The notes beneath the pieces are model-generated. The model was not told the DNA's origin, did no database searches, and saw only the letters and a list, made by a program, of their open reading frames with translations. From contig NZ_FOAN01000006.1 of the NCBI RefSeq assembly GCF_900109525.1, positions 62,001 to 126,000 of the forward strand: a stretch of 64,000 nucleotides of DNA. Direction: 5' to 3'. Both the position numbers and the translations under genes were made by a program. This DNA comes from Allobosea lupini. GTDB taxonomy: Bacteria; Pseudomonadota; Alphaproteobacteria; Rhizobiales; Beijerinckiaceae. Numbering within the stretch: the first letter of the stretch is position 1; each line of letters opens with the position of its first letter. Shown in pieces: positions 63,988-64,000 of the stretch.

Positions 63988-64000
63988 GTCTGCCAACCTA

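Overview
The window is high-GC DNA from an alphaproteobacterium of the Hyphomicrobiales. Bosea or a close relative is my best guess. The evidence is a flagellar set with FlbD and the CtrA inhibitor SciP (DUF1153), a ccoNOQP-ccoGHIS cbb3 oxidase locus beside an FnrN-type regulator, GTG/TTG starts with good ribosome binding sites, and the general codon style. No genus is proven. No prophage, insertion sequence, integrase, CRISPR array or rRNA is seen. One tRNA (elongator Met, CAT) is present.

Layout. 1-5180: a catabolic block with an intradiol dioxygenase cut by the window edge, a SnoaL-like protein, a TIM-barrel isomerase-like protein, an IclR regulator with two matching operator-like sites, a Gfo/Idh oxidoreductase and a divergent TetR regulator. 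5187-14889: PPK2 polyphosphate kinase, then a leftward gene set with start/stop overlaps: LplT-PlsC-acyl-ACP synthetase fusion, GNAT-like protein, E1/ThiF-like adenylyltransferase, polytopic membrane protein and a second GNAT, with a nitroreductase-like gene just beyond a repeat. I know no described pathway for this set; it is the best candidate here for an undescribed system. 15103-20287: PspA/YiaAB with a TetR regulator and three operators, a DUF305 protein, a YbhN-like membrane protein, and a DMT exporter paired with an XRE-cupin regulator.

20294-33084: flagellar genes flhA, flbD, fliN, fliH, fliG, fliF, flgD and fliK, plus sciP. CtrA-like boxes precede fliF and sciP, and a strong sigma-54 promoter match precedes fliK. 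The flbD and flhA genes are separated by an oppositely oriented block: an MFS transporter flanked by two paralogous small proteins with a twin-arginine-like leader and an Arg/Val or Arg/Tyr repeat tail. A third member lies after katG. 33335-40733: mnmA, a methyltransferase, tRNA-Met, a diacylglycerol-kinase-like lipid kinase, divergent oxyR/katG, and small secreted proteins.

40702-50041: cbb3 oxidase structural and assembly genes and fnrN, with two FNR-type boxes. 50163-58524: an LLM flavin oxidoreductase, then a sugar-acid locus arranged around one divergent GntR operator region: SMP-30 lactonase-like, RraA-like and Bug-type binding protein on one side, GntR regulator, DHDPS-family enzyme and an IlvD/Edd dehydratase on the other. 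The dehydratase cysteines fit L-arabinonate dehydratase. 58599-63987: FkbM methyltransferase, UDP-sugar dehydrogenase, a lone DUF2793 protein, and an SDR with a GntR regulator.

Five intergenic palindromic repeat elements of four kinds are scattered between genes. No gene-free stretch exceeds 300 bases.
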